This document shows positions 1-8,249 of a DNA stretch of 32,672 bases, in pieces. Numbering within the stretch: position 1 is the stretch's first letter; each line of letters starts with the position of its first letter. The DNA is from an uncultured Saprospiraceae bacterium (lineage in GTDB: Bacteria; Bacteroidota; Bacteroidia; Chitinophagales; Saprospiraceae), in NCBI GenBank assembly GCA_937923465.1, contig CALDUB010000449.1, positions 1 to 32,672 on the forward strand, given 5' to 3'. Under the pieces are notes generated by a model. The model did not search any database, had not been told where the DNA came from, and was given only the letters and a program-made list of their open reading frames with translations. A program made the translations under genes and the position numbers.

Positions 1-1
1 A

Positions 2-868
2 ACATCAACAGACACATCTTGTGGTGATGCTAATGGAACAGCAACGGCTTCTGCTACTGGCGGAACGGGTACAGTTTCTTACGCATGGAGTAATGGCGCG
101 ACGACAAGTTCAATCAACGGATTAGCTGCCGGTTCTTACTCTGTAACTGCTACGGATGCAAATAACTGTACAGCTACTACTTCTGTAAGTATTGCAGGAA
201 GTACAGGTATCTTTGCTCTAATGGCGAATTCACAAGACACATCTTGTGGAGATGATAATGGTATAGCAAGTGCTGATGTTGGTGGCTTACCGGGTGTAAT
301 TATTACTTATACATGGAGCAATGGAGACTCTGGTGACCTTATCAGTGGATTAGCCGCTGGTTCTTACACAGTAACAGCTACTGACGCAAATAATTGTTCA
401 GAAACGACATCGGTAAGTGTTGCAAGTAGTGCAAGTATCGCGGTAAATGCGACATCAACAGACACATCTTGTGGCGATGACAACGGAACAGCAACAGCTT
501 CTGCTACTGGCGGAACGGGTGCAGTTTCTTACGCATGGAATAATGGTGCAACGACAAGTTCAATCAGCGGATTAGCTGCGGGTTCTTACTCGGTAACAGC
601 TACTGACGCAAATAACTGTTCAGCGACGAGTTCAGTAAGTATTGCAGGAAGTTCTACTGTCTCTGTAACAGCTGAATCTACTATAGAATCTTGTGCAGGA
701 AATGACGGAACAGCTACTGCTGCTGTCTCTGGAGCAACTGGCGCAGTAACTTACGCATGGAGCAACAGCGCAACGACAGCAAGTATTTCTGGTTTAACGG
801 CTGGAACTTACTCTGTAACTGTAATGGACGCTAATGGATGTGAAGCAACTGCCTCTACTGTACTGACT
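2..868 (+). repeat. four SprB-like coding repeats, two nearly identical in DNA
   Basis: Units lie at about 2-205, 221-445, 452-650 and 674-868. Units 1 and 3, exactly 450 bp apart, are far more alike in DNA than units 2 and 4. They share long runs such as GCAACGGGTRCAGTTTCTTA-like stretches and differ mainly at third codon positions. That points to recent duplication or gene conversion inside the gene. Further units probably exist upstream of the window. Confidence 0.85.
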
Positions 869-2413
869 GCCGAAACAGACTGTGACCCTTACTGTGTTTC
901 TTCTGGTGAATCAACTCAGTATGAGTGGATTGATAATGTTCATGTAGAAGGTACGGATAACCTAAGTGGTGATAATGGTGGATATGCTAATTTCACTAAC
1001 ATCGTTTTCCAAGGTACATCAGGATTTAATAATATCACTTTGACACCTGGTTTCTCTGGTAATAATTACCGCGAATACTGGCGTGTATGGATTGATTTTA
1101 ATCAAGATGGTGACTTTAACGACTCAGGTGAATTAGTTTTACAACGTAACTCACCTTACGCTTTCAATGATTACTTCTACATTCCGACAAGTGCTTTATC
1201 TGGTCAAACACGGATGCGTGTTTCTATGAAATTCGGTAGCTATGCTCATCCTTGCGAAGTTTTTGCAGAAGGTGAAGTAGAAGATTACACGATTGACATT
1301 AGCATTTGTGATAATCTAACTGACGGAGGAGAAATCGGAGACGATGAAACTCTTTGTCCTGATAATAACGACCCAGCAGAAATGGTAGATGTTGTTTCGC
1401 CTTCAGGCGGAAGCGGTACGATTGAGTATGTTTGGTTAATGAATACAAACACATCTAATCCTCCACCAGCAGCAGGTTGGTCTGAAATTGCAGGTAGCAA
1501 TGCGCCTACTTACGACCCAGGTGCTATCTCTCAAACAACTTGGTACATCAGATGTGCAAGAAGAGCGGGATGTACTGAATACTGGGGCGAGTCAAATGTT
1601 ATTGAAAAAACATTTGTTCCGAGTTGTGATGGTCCTGAATACTGCGAGTCAGCAGGTTTGAGTACTGATTATGAGTGGATTAAACGCGTTAAATTAAATA
1701 ACGTTAACAACTACTCTGGTGATGACGGCGGATATGGTGACTATACTAACTTGGTAGTTAACTTAAATCCTGGTCAATATAAAACTATTATTTTACGCCC
1801 AGGCTTCTCAGTAAGTTCTTACCGTGAATACTGGAGAGTATGGGTTGATTGGAATCAAGATGGTGATTTTGATGATGCTGGTGAATTAGAAGGACAAGGT
1901 AGTGGCTTTGGTACGATGTACGGAACCGTAAGCGTGCCTTGGAACGTAGCATCTGGTCAGACACGTATGCGTGTTAGCATGAAATATGGAGGCTATGCAA
2001 CTTCTTGTGAAGTTTTCGGAGAAGGTGAAGTCGAAGACTACACTATTAATGTTGGCGGTGCTGGTTCTAACTCTGTTATCAATGGTAATACAGATTTAGC
2101 CGAGCAGCGTGAAGATAAGACGGAACTTACGAGTGAAGTTACAGCTCCTCAATTTGAAGGAATTAATGTAAAAGCATATCCAAATCCAGCGGTTGATGTA
2201 TTGAATGTTAATTATCAAATTCAAACGGAAGGTGATGCAACTATGACTATTATGGATGTAACAGGAAAAGTAGTTTACCAAGAATCTATCAGTAATGATG
2301 ATGCAGGTAAACAGCGTGCTGTTATTCAAGTGAGTCAATTTGCAAAAGGAGCTTACTTCTTGAAAATCAATAGTAACCGTAATAGCAAGACCGTAAAGTT
2401 CTTTAAATTTTAA
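2..2413 (+). CDS. SprB-repeat / GEVED surface protein with T9SS sorting domain (5' partial)
   Basis: The reading frame is open from base 2, so the gene starts upstream of the window. The ATG at 221 lies inside a repeat and is not the start. The visible 803 residues hold four SprB-like repeats (motifs SCGDxNGTATAS, YAWSNGATT, GLAAGSYSVTATDANNC). Two GEVED domains follow, at about nt 889-1300 and 1640-2052. Each ends in EGEVEDYTI and carries an acidic loop (DFNQDGDFND, DWNQDGDFDD) that may bind calcium. An Ig/PKD-like spacer lies between them. The last ~75 residues (AYPNPAVDVLNVNY ... GAYFLKI ... VKFFKF) are a type A T9SS C-terminal sorting domain, so the protein should be exported and attached to the cell surface or released. 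An adhesin or gliding-type role is inferred from the repeat family. The ligand is unknown. Confidence 0.9.
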   Translation, partial: TSTDTSCGDANGTATASATGGTGTVSYAWSNGATTSSINGLAAGSYSVTATDANNCTATTSVSIAGSTGIFALMANSQDTSCGDDNGIASADVGGLPGVIITYTWSNGDSGDLISGLAAGSYTVTATDANNCSETTSVSVASSASIAVNATSTDTSCGDDNGTATASATGGTGAVSYAWNNGATTSSISGLAAGSYSVTATDANNCSATSSVSIAGSSTVSVTAESTIESCAGNDGTATAAVSGATGAVTYAWSNSATTASISGLTAGTYSVTVMDANGCEATASTVLTAETDCDPYCVSSGESTQYEWIDNVHVEGTDNLSGDNGGYANFTNIVFQGTSGFNNITLTPGFSGNNYREYWRVWIDFNQDGDFNDSGELVLQRNSPYAFNDYFYIPTSALSGQTRMRVSMKFGSYAHPCEVFAEGEVEDYTIDISICDNLTDGGEIGDDETLCPDNNDPAEMVDVVSPSGGSGTIEYVWLMNTNTSNPPPAAGWSEIAGSNAPTYDPGAISQTTWYIRCARRAGCTEYWGESNVIEKTFVPSCDGPEYCESAGLSTDYEWIKRVKLNNVNNYSGDDGGYGDYTNLVVNLNPGQYKTIILRPGFSVSSYREYWRVWVDWNQDGDFDDAGELEGQGSGFGTMYGTVSVPWNVASGQTRMRVSMKYGGYATSCEVFGEGEVEDYTINVGGAGSNSVINGNTDLAEQREDKTELTSEVTAPQFEGINVKAYPNPAVDVLNVNYQIQTEGDATMTIMDVTGKVVYQESISNDDAGKQRAVIQVSQFAKGAYFLKINSNRNSKTVKFFKF

Positions 2414-2451
2414 GAATTAAACGGTAGTTTAACTATACAGCTCTTTTATTT

Positions 2452-2485
2452 GAGGTCTTTCCATTATTGGGAAGACCTCTTTTTT
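2452..2485 (+). terminator. Rho-independent terminator after the SprB/GEVED gene
   Basis: GAGGTCTT (2452-2459) pairs with AAGACCTC (2472-2479) across a short loop, with extra CC/GG pairing at the loop base. A run of T follows. It lies 39 bp after the stop codon at 2413. Confidence 0.85.
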
Positions 2486-2517
2486 GTACTGTACTTTTAA
2501 ATGACTCCTAACGACAT

Positions 2518-2554
2518 AAAAAAATCCCGAACGTCCAATTAGGAAATTCGGGAT
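2518..2554 (-). terminator. Rho-independent terminator for the minus-strand SprB-repeat gene
   Basis: ATCCCGAA (2524-2531) and TTCGGGAT (2547-2554) form an 8-bp stem. Read on the minus strand, the stem runs into a T tract (A run at 2518-2524 on the plus strand). It sits just past the stop codon at 2578 of the minus-strand gene, back to back with the plus-strand terminator. Confidence 0.85.
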
Positions 2555-2577
2555 AATGTTAATCAAGTCTATTGATT

Positions 2578-4167
2578 TTATTCAACGATAAATTCTTTTA
2601 TAATTAAATTTTTATCAGAAGTTACTTTAATAAAGTAAAGTCCTGCAAGAAAGTCTGAAATAGATAATCTTAAATTATTAGTTCCGCTTTCTGTAATGTA
2701 ATCTTTTGCAAAGATGCGTTGACCTATTTGATTCAAGATTTCAATTTGTAAATCTCCTTCCTTTTGAGAAACAAATTGCAGATTGATTGCGTCACCAGAA
2801 TTCGGATTTGGAAAAAGGAGCAAGTCCGTAAATTCTCTTACTACCGAAATAGAAATAACATTTGAATATTCAAAAGAACCATCAAAATCTACTTGTTTTA
2901 ACCTGTAAAACGACTTGTCGAGATATGGTTCTTTATCCGTAAATCTATAACCTTGTTGAATTTCGGTCGTACCGCTGCCTTCAACAAAACCAATTGCCTT
3001 CCAATCATTTCCAGAAGAATACTTTTCAATATAGAAACCTTTGTTGTTAATTTCTAATGCCGTCGACCAACTTAGATTAACTATTCCTTTATCATAACTT
3101 CCTGAAAAACTAAGCAATTCAATCGGTAAAACTGCTTCAACAACTACACTTGTATTACCTTCACAACCATTCACATCAGTAGCCGTAACCCCATAAGTGG
3201 CGGGTACTAAACCTGTAATAGTCGCGGTCATTCCACCATTATCCCAAGAATAATCATACGCAGCAGTTCCTCCTGTTGCCGATGCAGTAGCTGTACCGTC
3301 TGTCCCACTTGAGAGAGTAGAAGAACCAGTAAGAGATAAACTAATGTTCTCCTGACCGACTATTGCGCTTGTTGTACCTTGACATCCATTACCATCTGTA
3401 ACTGTGACAGAATAGGAAGCAGGCGAAAGTCCGGAAAGCATTGCAGTAGAACCAGAAGTACTCCAACCATAAGAATAAGCTCCCGTTCCACCAGTGACTG
3501 ATACCATAGCAGTTCCGTTATCAGCTGTACATATTGCATCTGTCACAGAAATGGACGGAGAGAGCGTAATTACGTTTTGATTAACGACGGCATTTGCGGT
3601 ACCCATGCAGCCATTCGCATCAGTCGCTGTAACAGTATATGTGTCTGCCGTCAGTCCAGATATTAATGCCGTGGAGCCAGAGTTGCTCCACGAATAACTA
3701 TATACAGCTGTTCCTCCTGTTGCCGAAGCCGTAGCTGTTCCGTCATTAGCAGTACAGATTTCATCAGTAACCATAGTTGTGACGTTTAGAATTACCGAAC
3801 TTTGATTAACTGAAATACTTGATATTCCCATGCAGCCAGCTTCGTCCGATGCAGTTACACTATAGGTGCCTGCAGGTAAATTCGTAATAGTAGAACCCGA
3901 ATTTCCATTACTCCAAGCATAAGAAATTATTCCTGTTCCTCCGCTTCCGCTTAGAGACGCCGTTGCTGTTCCGTCGGCAGCGGTACAAGTTTCAACTGTA
4001 GAACTCAGCGATACGACGAGGGATGTTCCGCCCGTAAAAGAGAGAGAGGAAATTTTATTGGATTTAGATGAAGTTTCGTTTACCATTATTTTTCCCTCGG
4101 AAGCATTCATTGAAAAAGCAGGCAAGAAAAAGATGGAAAACAAAAAGAAAATGTAATTTTTTCGCAT
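2578..4167 (-). CDS. SprB-repeat secreted protein with T9SS sorting domain
   Basis: The protein has 529 residues and a Sec signal peptide (MRKNYIFFLFSIFFLPAFSM). Four SprB-like repeats follow, at about residues 48-330, each with the pattern C-x-(A/G)-x-(D/N)GTA ... YxWS ... TYSVTxTDxNGC. A beta-rich linker of about 100 residues comes next (LPIELLSFSG ... SFYRLKQVDFDG), a module common just before T9SS tails. The last ~80 residues (LLLFPNPNSGDAINLQF ... GLYFIKV ... IIKEFIVE) are a type A sorting domain. It is a smaller relative of the convergent gene at 2-2413 but lacks GEVED domains. It is probably a T9SS-exported surface or secreted protein; its ligand is unknown. The start is the ATG directly before the signal peptide. 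Confidence 0.9.
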   Translation of the reverse strand: MRKNYIFFLFSIFFLPAFSMNASEGKIMVNETSSKSNKISSLSFTGGTSLVVSLSSTVETCTAADGTATASLSGSGGTGIISYAWSNGNSGSTITNLPAGTYSVTASDEAGCMGISSISVNQSSVILNVTTMVTDEICTANDGTATASATGGTAVYSYSWSNSGSTALISGLTADTYTVTATDANGCMGTANAVVNQNVITLSPSISVTDAICTADNGTAMVSVTGGTGAYSYGWSTSGSTAMLSGLSPASYSVTVTDGNGCQGTTSAIVGQENISLSLTGSSTLSSGTDGTATASATGGTAAYDYSWDNGGMTATITGLVPATYGVTATDVNGCEGNTSVVVEAVLPIELLSFSGSYDKGIVNLSWSTALEINNKGFYIEKYSSGNDWKAIGFVEGSGTTEIQQGYRFTDKEPYLDKSFYRLKQVDFDGSFEYSNVISISVVREFTDLLLFPNPNSGDAINLQFVSQKEGDLQIEILNQIGQRIFAKDYITESGTNNLRLSISDFLAGLYFIKVTSDKNLIIKEFIVE

Positions 4168-4187
4168 AATTTTTTTAGTTAATAATC

Positions 4188-4346
4188 AGACTTGTTTACA
4201 AATAACTAACACGTATATAAAAGTATCTTTATTCCGCTATTTTCCTCTAAAAAACACTTCAATAGAGGGACTATTCAAAATTTTAAAAAAAAACTATCGA
4301 AAAAATATAAATTTCATATACGTATTCCTTATTTACAAACAAGTCT
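4188..4346. repeat. 159-bp foldback element (MITE-like inverted repeat)
   Basis: The 35-bp ends at 4188-4222 and 4312-4346 are inverted copies of each other with about 29 of 35 matches. They begin AGACTTGTTT and include ACGTATAT. An inner stem CCTCTA (4244-4249) / TAGAGG (4263-4268) lies within. A 3-bp direct repeat, ATC, flanks the element at 4185-4187 and 4347-4349. It starts 20 bp upstream of the minus-strand gene ending at 4167, so it could also act as a long regulatory stem or supply that gene's promoter. No coding capacity was seen. Confidence 0.55.
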
Positions 4347-4922
4347 ATCAAAGTGAAAGCAATATGATTAAGTACGCTCATTCTAAATGAGTAACTCATT
4401 GGTGCAAAAAAAAGACTACTTCTAATTTAAAAATTGTCTGCTCATACCAGATGTTTGTCTCCTCGTATCTTTTTAGTTTATCTTATTCTTTTATCTAAAA
4501 CGATAGACAACTAAGCATTTACCTAGAGACTTAGAAACATGCCTATCCGCCTTTCTGATTTTAGAGCTTGTCTGAAAAAAATATCATATAAAATGAATAG
4601 TCCTGAAAAAAATTGACACAATTAAGAGACAGATTTGAAATTAGAAGACTACCACTGAAAACAATTTTTCACGAAGAGTAGATACATAATGAATCCCTAA
4701 AAGTTAATATTAGCCCGTCCGTTCTTTTAAGACGGGCAAGTATTTTTCCTGTTTTAGGATTTTTGATATCTTGTGATAAATCATTGATTTTCATCGATTT
4801 AGAATTTTGGTATTAACCCATTTCATGACAATTCAATTTTACTATAAATTATATTATGTTAAGTAAAATAATTCAAAAATTGTATTGTCCCAAAAAGACC
4901 GGACTACTAATAGTGGATTTAG
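4347..4922. other. gene-free AT-rich stretch
   Basis: No convincing coding frame was seen here on either strand. The one clear structure is a 7-bp GC-rich hairpin, GCCCGTC (4713-4719) / GACGGGC (4731-4737), followed by a short T run on the plus strand. The rest looks like decayed or regulatory DNA between the surface-protein genes and the replication module. Confidence 0.5.
4713..4747 (+). terminator. possible terminator hairpin without an obvious gene
   Basis: GCCCGTC and GACGGGC form a 7-bp stem with an 11-nt loop, and TATTTTT follows. No open frame ends just before it, so it may be a relic of a lost gene or end an unseen short transcript. Confidence 0.4.
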
Positions 4923-5293
4923 ATTAAAAAAGGACAGAAACGACCTTACTATGGTAATCGGACAAAAAAGGAAATAATACGGACATATTTTGCATCTTCA
5001 GCGTCCATGGATGAGTTAACAGAGATTTATGGAATATTAGGTAGCAACACAGTAGCATCATGGCTCAAAAAAATGGAAATTTGCGTCCACGTAACTTTTC
5101 AAATATAGAAGTCATGAACAAGCCACACTCTCCTACTGATGAAAAAGAGTACCGTAAGAAGCGCTATAAATCTGATGAACAAATGCGTCTCGGAGAATTA
5201 GAATTTGATTTAGATACAACGCAGCAAAGAGTACATTTTTATCAGTATTCATTGAGCATTATCAATGATTTAGCAAAGGAACTGACAGGCTAG
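4923..5293 (+). pseudogene. IS3-family OrfA-like transposase remnant, frameshifted
   Basis: One frame, open from 4923, encodes a helix-turn-helix-like segment (KKEIIRTYFASSASMDELTEI, then SNTVASWLKK). It passes out of frame at seven A residues (5067-5073). A second frame from 5060 continues the same protein logic (NGNLRPRNFS ... YKSDEQMRLGELEFDLDT ... SIINDLAKELTG) with a heptad-like C-terminal helix, as in IS3 OrfA proteins. The open frame starts right after a stop with no clear start codon, and no OrfB lies downstream. I read this as an isolated, broken OrfA. A -1 slip at the A run could rejoin the frames, so a still-expressed protein cannot be excluded. The ATG at 5060 alone would give 77 residues. 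Confidence 0.5.
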
Positions 5294-5305
5294 CGTTCCT
5301 AAGCT

Positions 5306-5839
5306 TTATTCTTCCTCACTGTCTAATTCTTGTACCATCTGGGCAATAGAATGAATTTCTAAAGCTGAGTTGAGTACTTTGTTCCATGCAAAACGCTTCG
5401 TATTTTCTCTAATCTCTTTACTTTTCAGACGTTCAAATTCTTTAATAAAGTAAACTTGAAAAGTAGGATTTATCCAGTAGCAAAAGGCAATAGCCAAATC
5501 TTTGTGCGCATAAGTGCCTCCATGTCTCCCCTGCTTACTAATCAGACCGACGGCACCCGTCTCATCAATAAATTTTTTAGGAGTGATATTCGACCTTACA
5601 TCAGCAGCTTCCATTCTAAAGGTCACCATATAGTCACCTTTAAAATTTTCGTTGTGTACAGTTTCCCAAGCTTCTAAGAATTGCAAGGTTTTCTGATTTT
5701 GTAACCAAGCACCAATCAATACAGATGGTCTTTTATCTGATTGTCCTTTTGCAATGTCAGTCAATGAGATGTAATCCTTCTCATTAATTTCTATTTTAAC
5801 ACCTTGTACTTCAAAATTTTGTGCTTTCTTTTTTCCCAT
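5306..5839 (-). CDS. KilA-N domain protein, third cistron of the partition operon
   Basis: The 177-residue protein is mostly one KilA-N domain (about residues 10-130). Typical features are the early EINEKDYISLTDIAKG segment and the signature GGTYAHKDLAIAFCYWINP followed by FQVYFIKEFERLK. KilA-N is a DNA-binding fold found in phage antirepressors and on plasmids. A short acidic tail ends the protein. It lies 55 bp after the RHH gene and in the same direction, so it is probably co-transcribed with parA. Its job is not known; control of plasmid or phage genes is plausible. No nuclease or toxin motif was seen. Confidence 0.85.
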   Translation of the reverse strand: MGKKKAQNFEVQGVKIEINEKDYISLTDIAKGQSDKRPSVLIGAWLQNQKTLQFLEAWETVHNENFKGDYMVTFRMEAADVRSNITPKKFIDETGAVGLISKQGRHGGTYAHKDLAIAFCYWINPTFQVYFIKEFERLKSKEIRENTKRFAWNKVLNSALEIHSIAQMVQELDSEEE

Positions 5840-5894
5840 ATCCTATTACAAATTGTGCGTGTGGTTTGTAAATCATAGTTTTAAAGATATCTAC

Positions 5895-6176
5895 TCACTG
5901 TAACTCATCTTTATAATACTCCTGCGCAGCACTGAGTAATAAATCTTTCATAGACATGCGTTTGTCTAAGCACAAAATTTTTAATGACCGGTGCAAGCCC
6001 TCTGGCACATCTACAGTGACGCGTCGAGTTGGTTCTTTGATTTTGGCAGCTTCTCTTCTTATTTCAGTTACCGCTTTCTCTTCATCGAGATTAATGACCG
6101 CTATTGTTTTTGTTCTATTTATAACAGGTTTTTTGAGACCTGATAGGTTTGATAAGTTTGCCTGTCTTTTTGCCAT
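5895..6176 (-). CDS. ribbon-helix-helix partner of ParA (centromere-binding candidate)
   Basis: The 93-residue protein has a basic, probably flexible N-terminal half. A ribbon-helix-helix fold spans residues 51-92: strand RRVTVDV, then helices LHRSLKILCLDKR and SMKDLLLSAAQEYYKDEL. The layout (mobile N-terminus, C-terminal RHH, immediately downstream of a short ParA) matches ParG-like proteins of type Ib partition systems. These bind the centromere, stimulate ParA ATPase and repress their own operon. It lies 43 bp after parA. The N-terminal half carries an arginine pair (residues 40-41) that could serve as an arginine finger; this is a guess. Its likely DNA sites are the TGCAGTAWATGTGT-like repeats near 7029-7086 and 8947-9443. 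Confidence 0.75.
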   Translation of the reverse strand: MAKRQANLSNLSGLKKPVINRTKTIAVINLDEEKAVTEIRREAAKIKEPTRRVTVDVPEGLHRSLKILCLDKRMSMKDLLLSAAQEYYKDELQ

Positions 6177-6219
6177 AATATTTTTTTTAGTAATTTGTAA
6201 TCTTCGCTCCCCTACCCTA

Positions 6220-6864
6220 CTACTGTGCTGTAATGTTTTCTACAAGCTCTAGTACTTCTTTTGTTAGCTCAAACATTTCTTTTTTTGCCTTTGGGTCATC
6301 ATACTCATACGCGCCCATTCCATCCACTGCTGCACTTTTATATACAACACGCTTTTTTAATGTCGTTTTTAATAAGCCTGCATCTTGCTCCGCAAGTAAA
6401 CCATGGATTTCCCTATCCAATTTTACCCGGTCATTATATTGATTGAGAATAAAATAGGCAGGAATTGTATCTCTAAATTCTAATGCTTGCTCGTAACGTG
6501 CAAAAAATAATTTCAACGTTCTGAAATCATGTGCAGACGGAAGCATCGGAATAAGCAAAATATCTGAAGCCAATATGATACGTGTAGCAATATCCGTTAA
6601 ACTTGGTGTACCATCAATGATGATAAAGTCATTCGTTTCTGAAAATTTCTTAACAGATTTACTTAAGCCTTTATCAGTGACAGATACCACCATTATTTCT
6701 GGCAAATCCTCACTACGAGCATCAAACCACTCCATGGAATTTTGATTGGTATCTGTATCTATAATACATACTTTGTATTCTAAATGAGCAAGACATACTG
6801 CCAAGTTTTGTGCAATTGTAGTTTTACCTACGCCTCCTTTTAGATTTGAAACGCCTATGGTCAT
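6220..6864 (-). CDS. parA: ParA-type partition ATPase
   Basis: The 214-residue protein begins at once with the deviant Walker A motif KGGVGKTT (residues 9-16, with the signature first lysine). The A' region IIDTDTNQNSMEW lies at about 35-47 and the Walker B-like IIIDGTPSL at about 82-90. It lacks the N-terminal DNA-binding extension of P1-type ParA, so it belongs with short type Ib proteins that work with a small DNA-binding partner. The RHH gene directly downstream fits that role. It should drive segregation of the replicon through ATP-dependent binding to the nucleoid. The upstream region holds a good Bacteroidota promoter overlapped by repeat motifs, which suggests autoregulation. Confidence 0.92.
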   Translation of the reverse strand: MTIGVSNLKGGVGKTTIAQNLAVCLAHLEYKVCIIDTDTNQNSMEWFDARSEDLPEIMVVSVTDKGLSKSVKKFSETNDFIIIDGTPSLTDIATRIILASDILLIPMLPSAHDFRTLKLFFARYEQALEFRDTIPAYFILNQYNDRVKLDREIHGLLAEQDAGLLKTTLKKRVVYKSAAVDGMGAYEYDDPKAKKEMFELTKEVLELVENITAQ

Positions 6865-7011
6865 AGTAAATTGAGTAATGAGAGGAAAGATATACTCATG
6901 AATTGGATTGACCTATTTTGTTTGCACAACAAGAAATATCATGCACCAGAATTTCGTCCAGTATTCAATATGTTTTCCTCAACAGTTGTTTAATAATAAT
7001 ATTGTAAAATG

Positions 7012-7043
7012 CAAACATACACCCTTTTACTGCAAAGTACAAA
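7012..7043 (-). promoter_or_regulatory. parA promoter (Bacteroidota type)
   Basis: On the minus strand TTTG (7040-7043) is followed after 20 bp by TATGTTTG (7012-7019). This matches the Bacteroidota -33 TTTG / -7 TAnnTTTG pattern exactly. It lies about 150 bp upstream of the parA start. TGCA-centred repeats overlap its -33 end. Confidence 0.6.
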
Positions 7044-7086
7044 TACACAATGCAATAAATTTACATTTACACATTGCAGTAAATGT
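7029..7086. repeat. TGCA-centred repeats at the parA promoter (operator candidate)
   Basis: This stretch holds TACTGCAAAGTAC, ACACAATGCAATAAA and ACATTGCAGTAAATGTGT. It includes an 8-bp inverted repeat, ACATTTAC (7063-7070) / GTAAATGT (7079-7086), around ACATTGCA. The same motif recurs beyond the iterons at 8947-9443. Binding by the RHH protein is inferred. Confidence 0.55.
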
Positions 7087-7092
7087 GTGATA

Positions 7093-8229
7093 TTAACCAA
7101 GTTTGGTCTCTCGAAATTCTTCTGCACTCATTTTCTTAGCTTCCAAGCGATTATGCCATGCATCTGGACGGTCTTTTTGTAGTTTCTTCTTACGTTTTTG
7201 TAATGATTCCATAATTGTAGCAAAGTGGTCTCCTTGTTCAAAAACTTTTAATTTCAAAAACCAATTAACAAAGGCACCAACATCTCCCTTACCTTTTAAC
7301 TTAAAAATTCGCAGACATTCTTCAATCCACATATCTTCAAAACCCTCAGCTTCGCTACTTTTTAATCGAGGCAGTATTTGTTTTAATGCTATCCCTTCAT
7401 TTACACCGTATTCTACCAGTATTTCATAGGCCTTCAAACGGGCAAAGGATAGATTGTCAATAGATAATTTAGGTACAATTACCTTCGGACGGTCTTTGTC
7501 TTTCAAAAAGAACTCAATAGATACAACCTTTCTACCTGCACGTTGAAAATCCATTCGGACATCTACACTCGTCTTTTCATTAATCTCCTTTACCACTACA
7601 TCTAAAACCCTTTTGCGCAGATTACGAAAGTCTTTATAACTATCACTTATGTCCAATAATGCCTTGAAATCTTCAATAGGATAGGAAAGGTGGCTTTCAC
7701 GCTCATGACGTGCCATTCTGTTTAAATGTGCCCTAAAAACCTGTAGTAATCTAATAGAAAAGCCTGATTTGAGAGGTAATATCTCATTCAAATCAATTCT
7801 TGTATATTCTTTGAGTTGCAATAGGAAGGGTCTCAATTTTTCAGAAAACATAAACTCTAGACAAACTTCATTAGACTCATTAAGAATGGGAATAATACTC
7901 TGAAACCAGCTGATGTAACCACTAAATGGCTTTCCATCGATTAATATGTCAGACTCAAATTCTAAGCCTTTTCGGACAATGCGTTTTTTAAAGGATTTCA
8001 TTTCCTCATAAAGACCTCCCCATTTTGTTCCCTCTGTTTTTAGCAGTTGCTCTAGTTCTTTTACGCTCACAACTTGCTCGTGAAACCGGTCTGAACGCGG
8101 GTCTATTTTACTGATTAAGTAGAGTACTATTTTTTGCTCTCGGGGGAGTAGTTTATATTTTGCCCCGTAGATAAGTGTGTTCTCAATGCGAGCGACTAAG
8201 TCACTGCTCAAAGTATCTTTGGTATTCAT
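7093..8229 (-). CDS. Rep_3-family replication initiator protein
   Basis: The 378-residue protein has the Rep_3 (RepB/RepE/pi-like) plan of two winged-helix domains. The N-terminal one (about 15-150) includes KLLPREQKIVLYLISKID and the strand pattern ending EVCLEFMFSEKLRPFLLQL. The second (about 155-260) includes LKSGFSIRLLQVFRAHLNR and the YKDFRNLRKRVLDVVVKEIN segment typical of iteron binding. A basic extension of about 110 residues follows. The gene is preceded by ten 20-bp iterons and by an inverted repeat of the iteron core, as expected for an initiator that acts as a monomer at the origin and as a dimer on its own promoter. The next Met is about 80 residues in, so the ATG at 8229 is the only sensible start. 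It ends just after a TGCA-type repeat. Confidence 0.92.
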   Translation of the reverse strand: MNTKDTLSSDLVARIENTLIYGAKYKLLPREQKIVLYLISKIDPRSDRFHEQVVSVKELEQLLKTEGTKWGGLYEEMKSFKKRIVRKGLEFESDILIDGKPFSGYISWFQSIIPILNESNEVCLEFMFSEKLRPFLLQLKEYTRIDLNEILPLKSGFSIRLLQVFRAHLNRMARHERESHLSYPIEDFKALLDISDSYKDFRNLRKRVLDVVVKEINEKTSVDVRMDFQRAGRKVVSIEFFLKDKDRPKVIVPKLSIDNLSFARLKAYEILVEYGVNEGIALKQILPRLKSSEAEGFEDMWIEECLRIFKLKGKGDVGAFVNWFLKLKVFEQGDHFATIMESLQKRKKKLQKDRPDAWHNRLEAKKMSAEEFRETKLG

Positions 8230-8249
8230 AGAGTAAAAGTATAGAGATA

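Noticed and set aside
221-223. ATG at 221 as the start of the SprB/GEVED gene
   Set aside because: The same frame is open to base 2 and encodes a further repeat unit; the ATG lies inside a repeat and no signal peptide follows.
5306-6864. prophage remnant suggested by the KilA-N gene
   Set aside because: No integrase, capsid, terminase or lysis gene is nearby; the partition and replication genes explain the context better.
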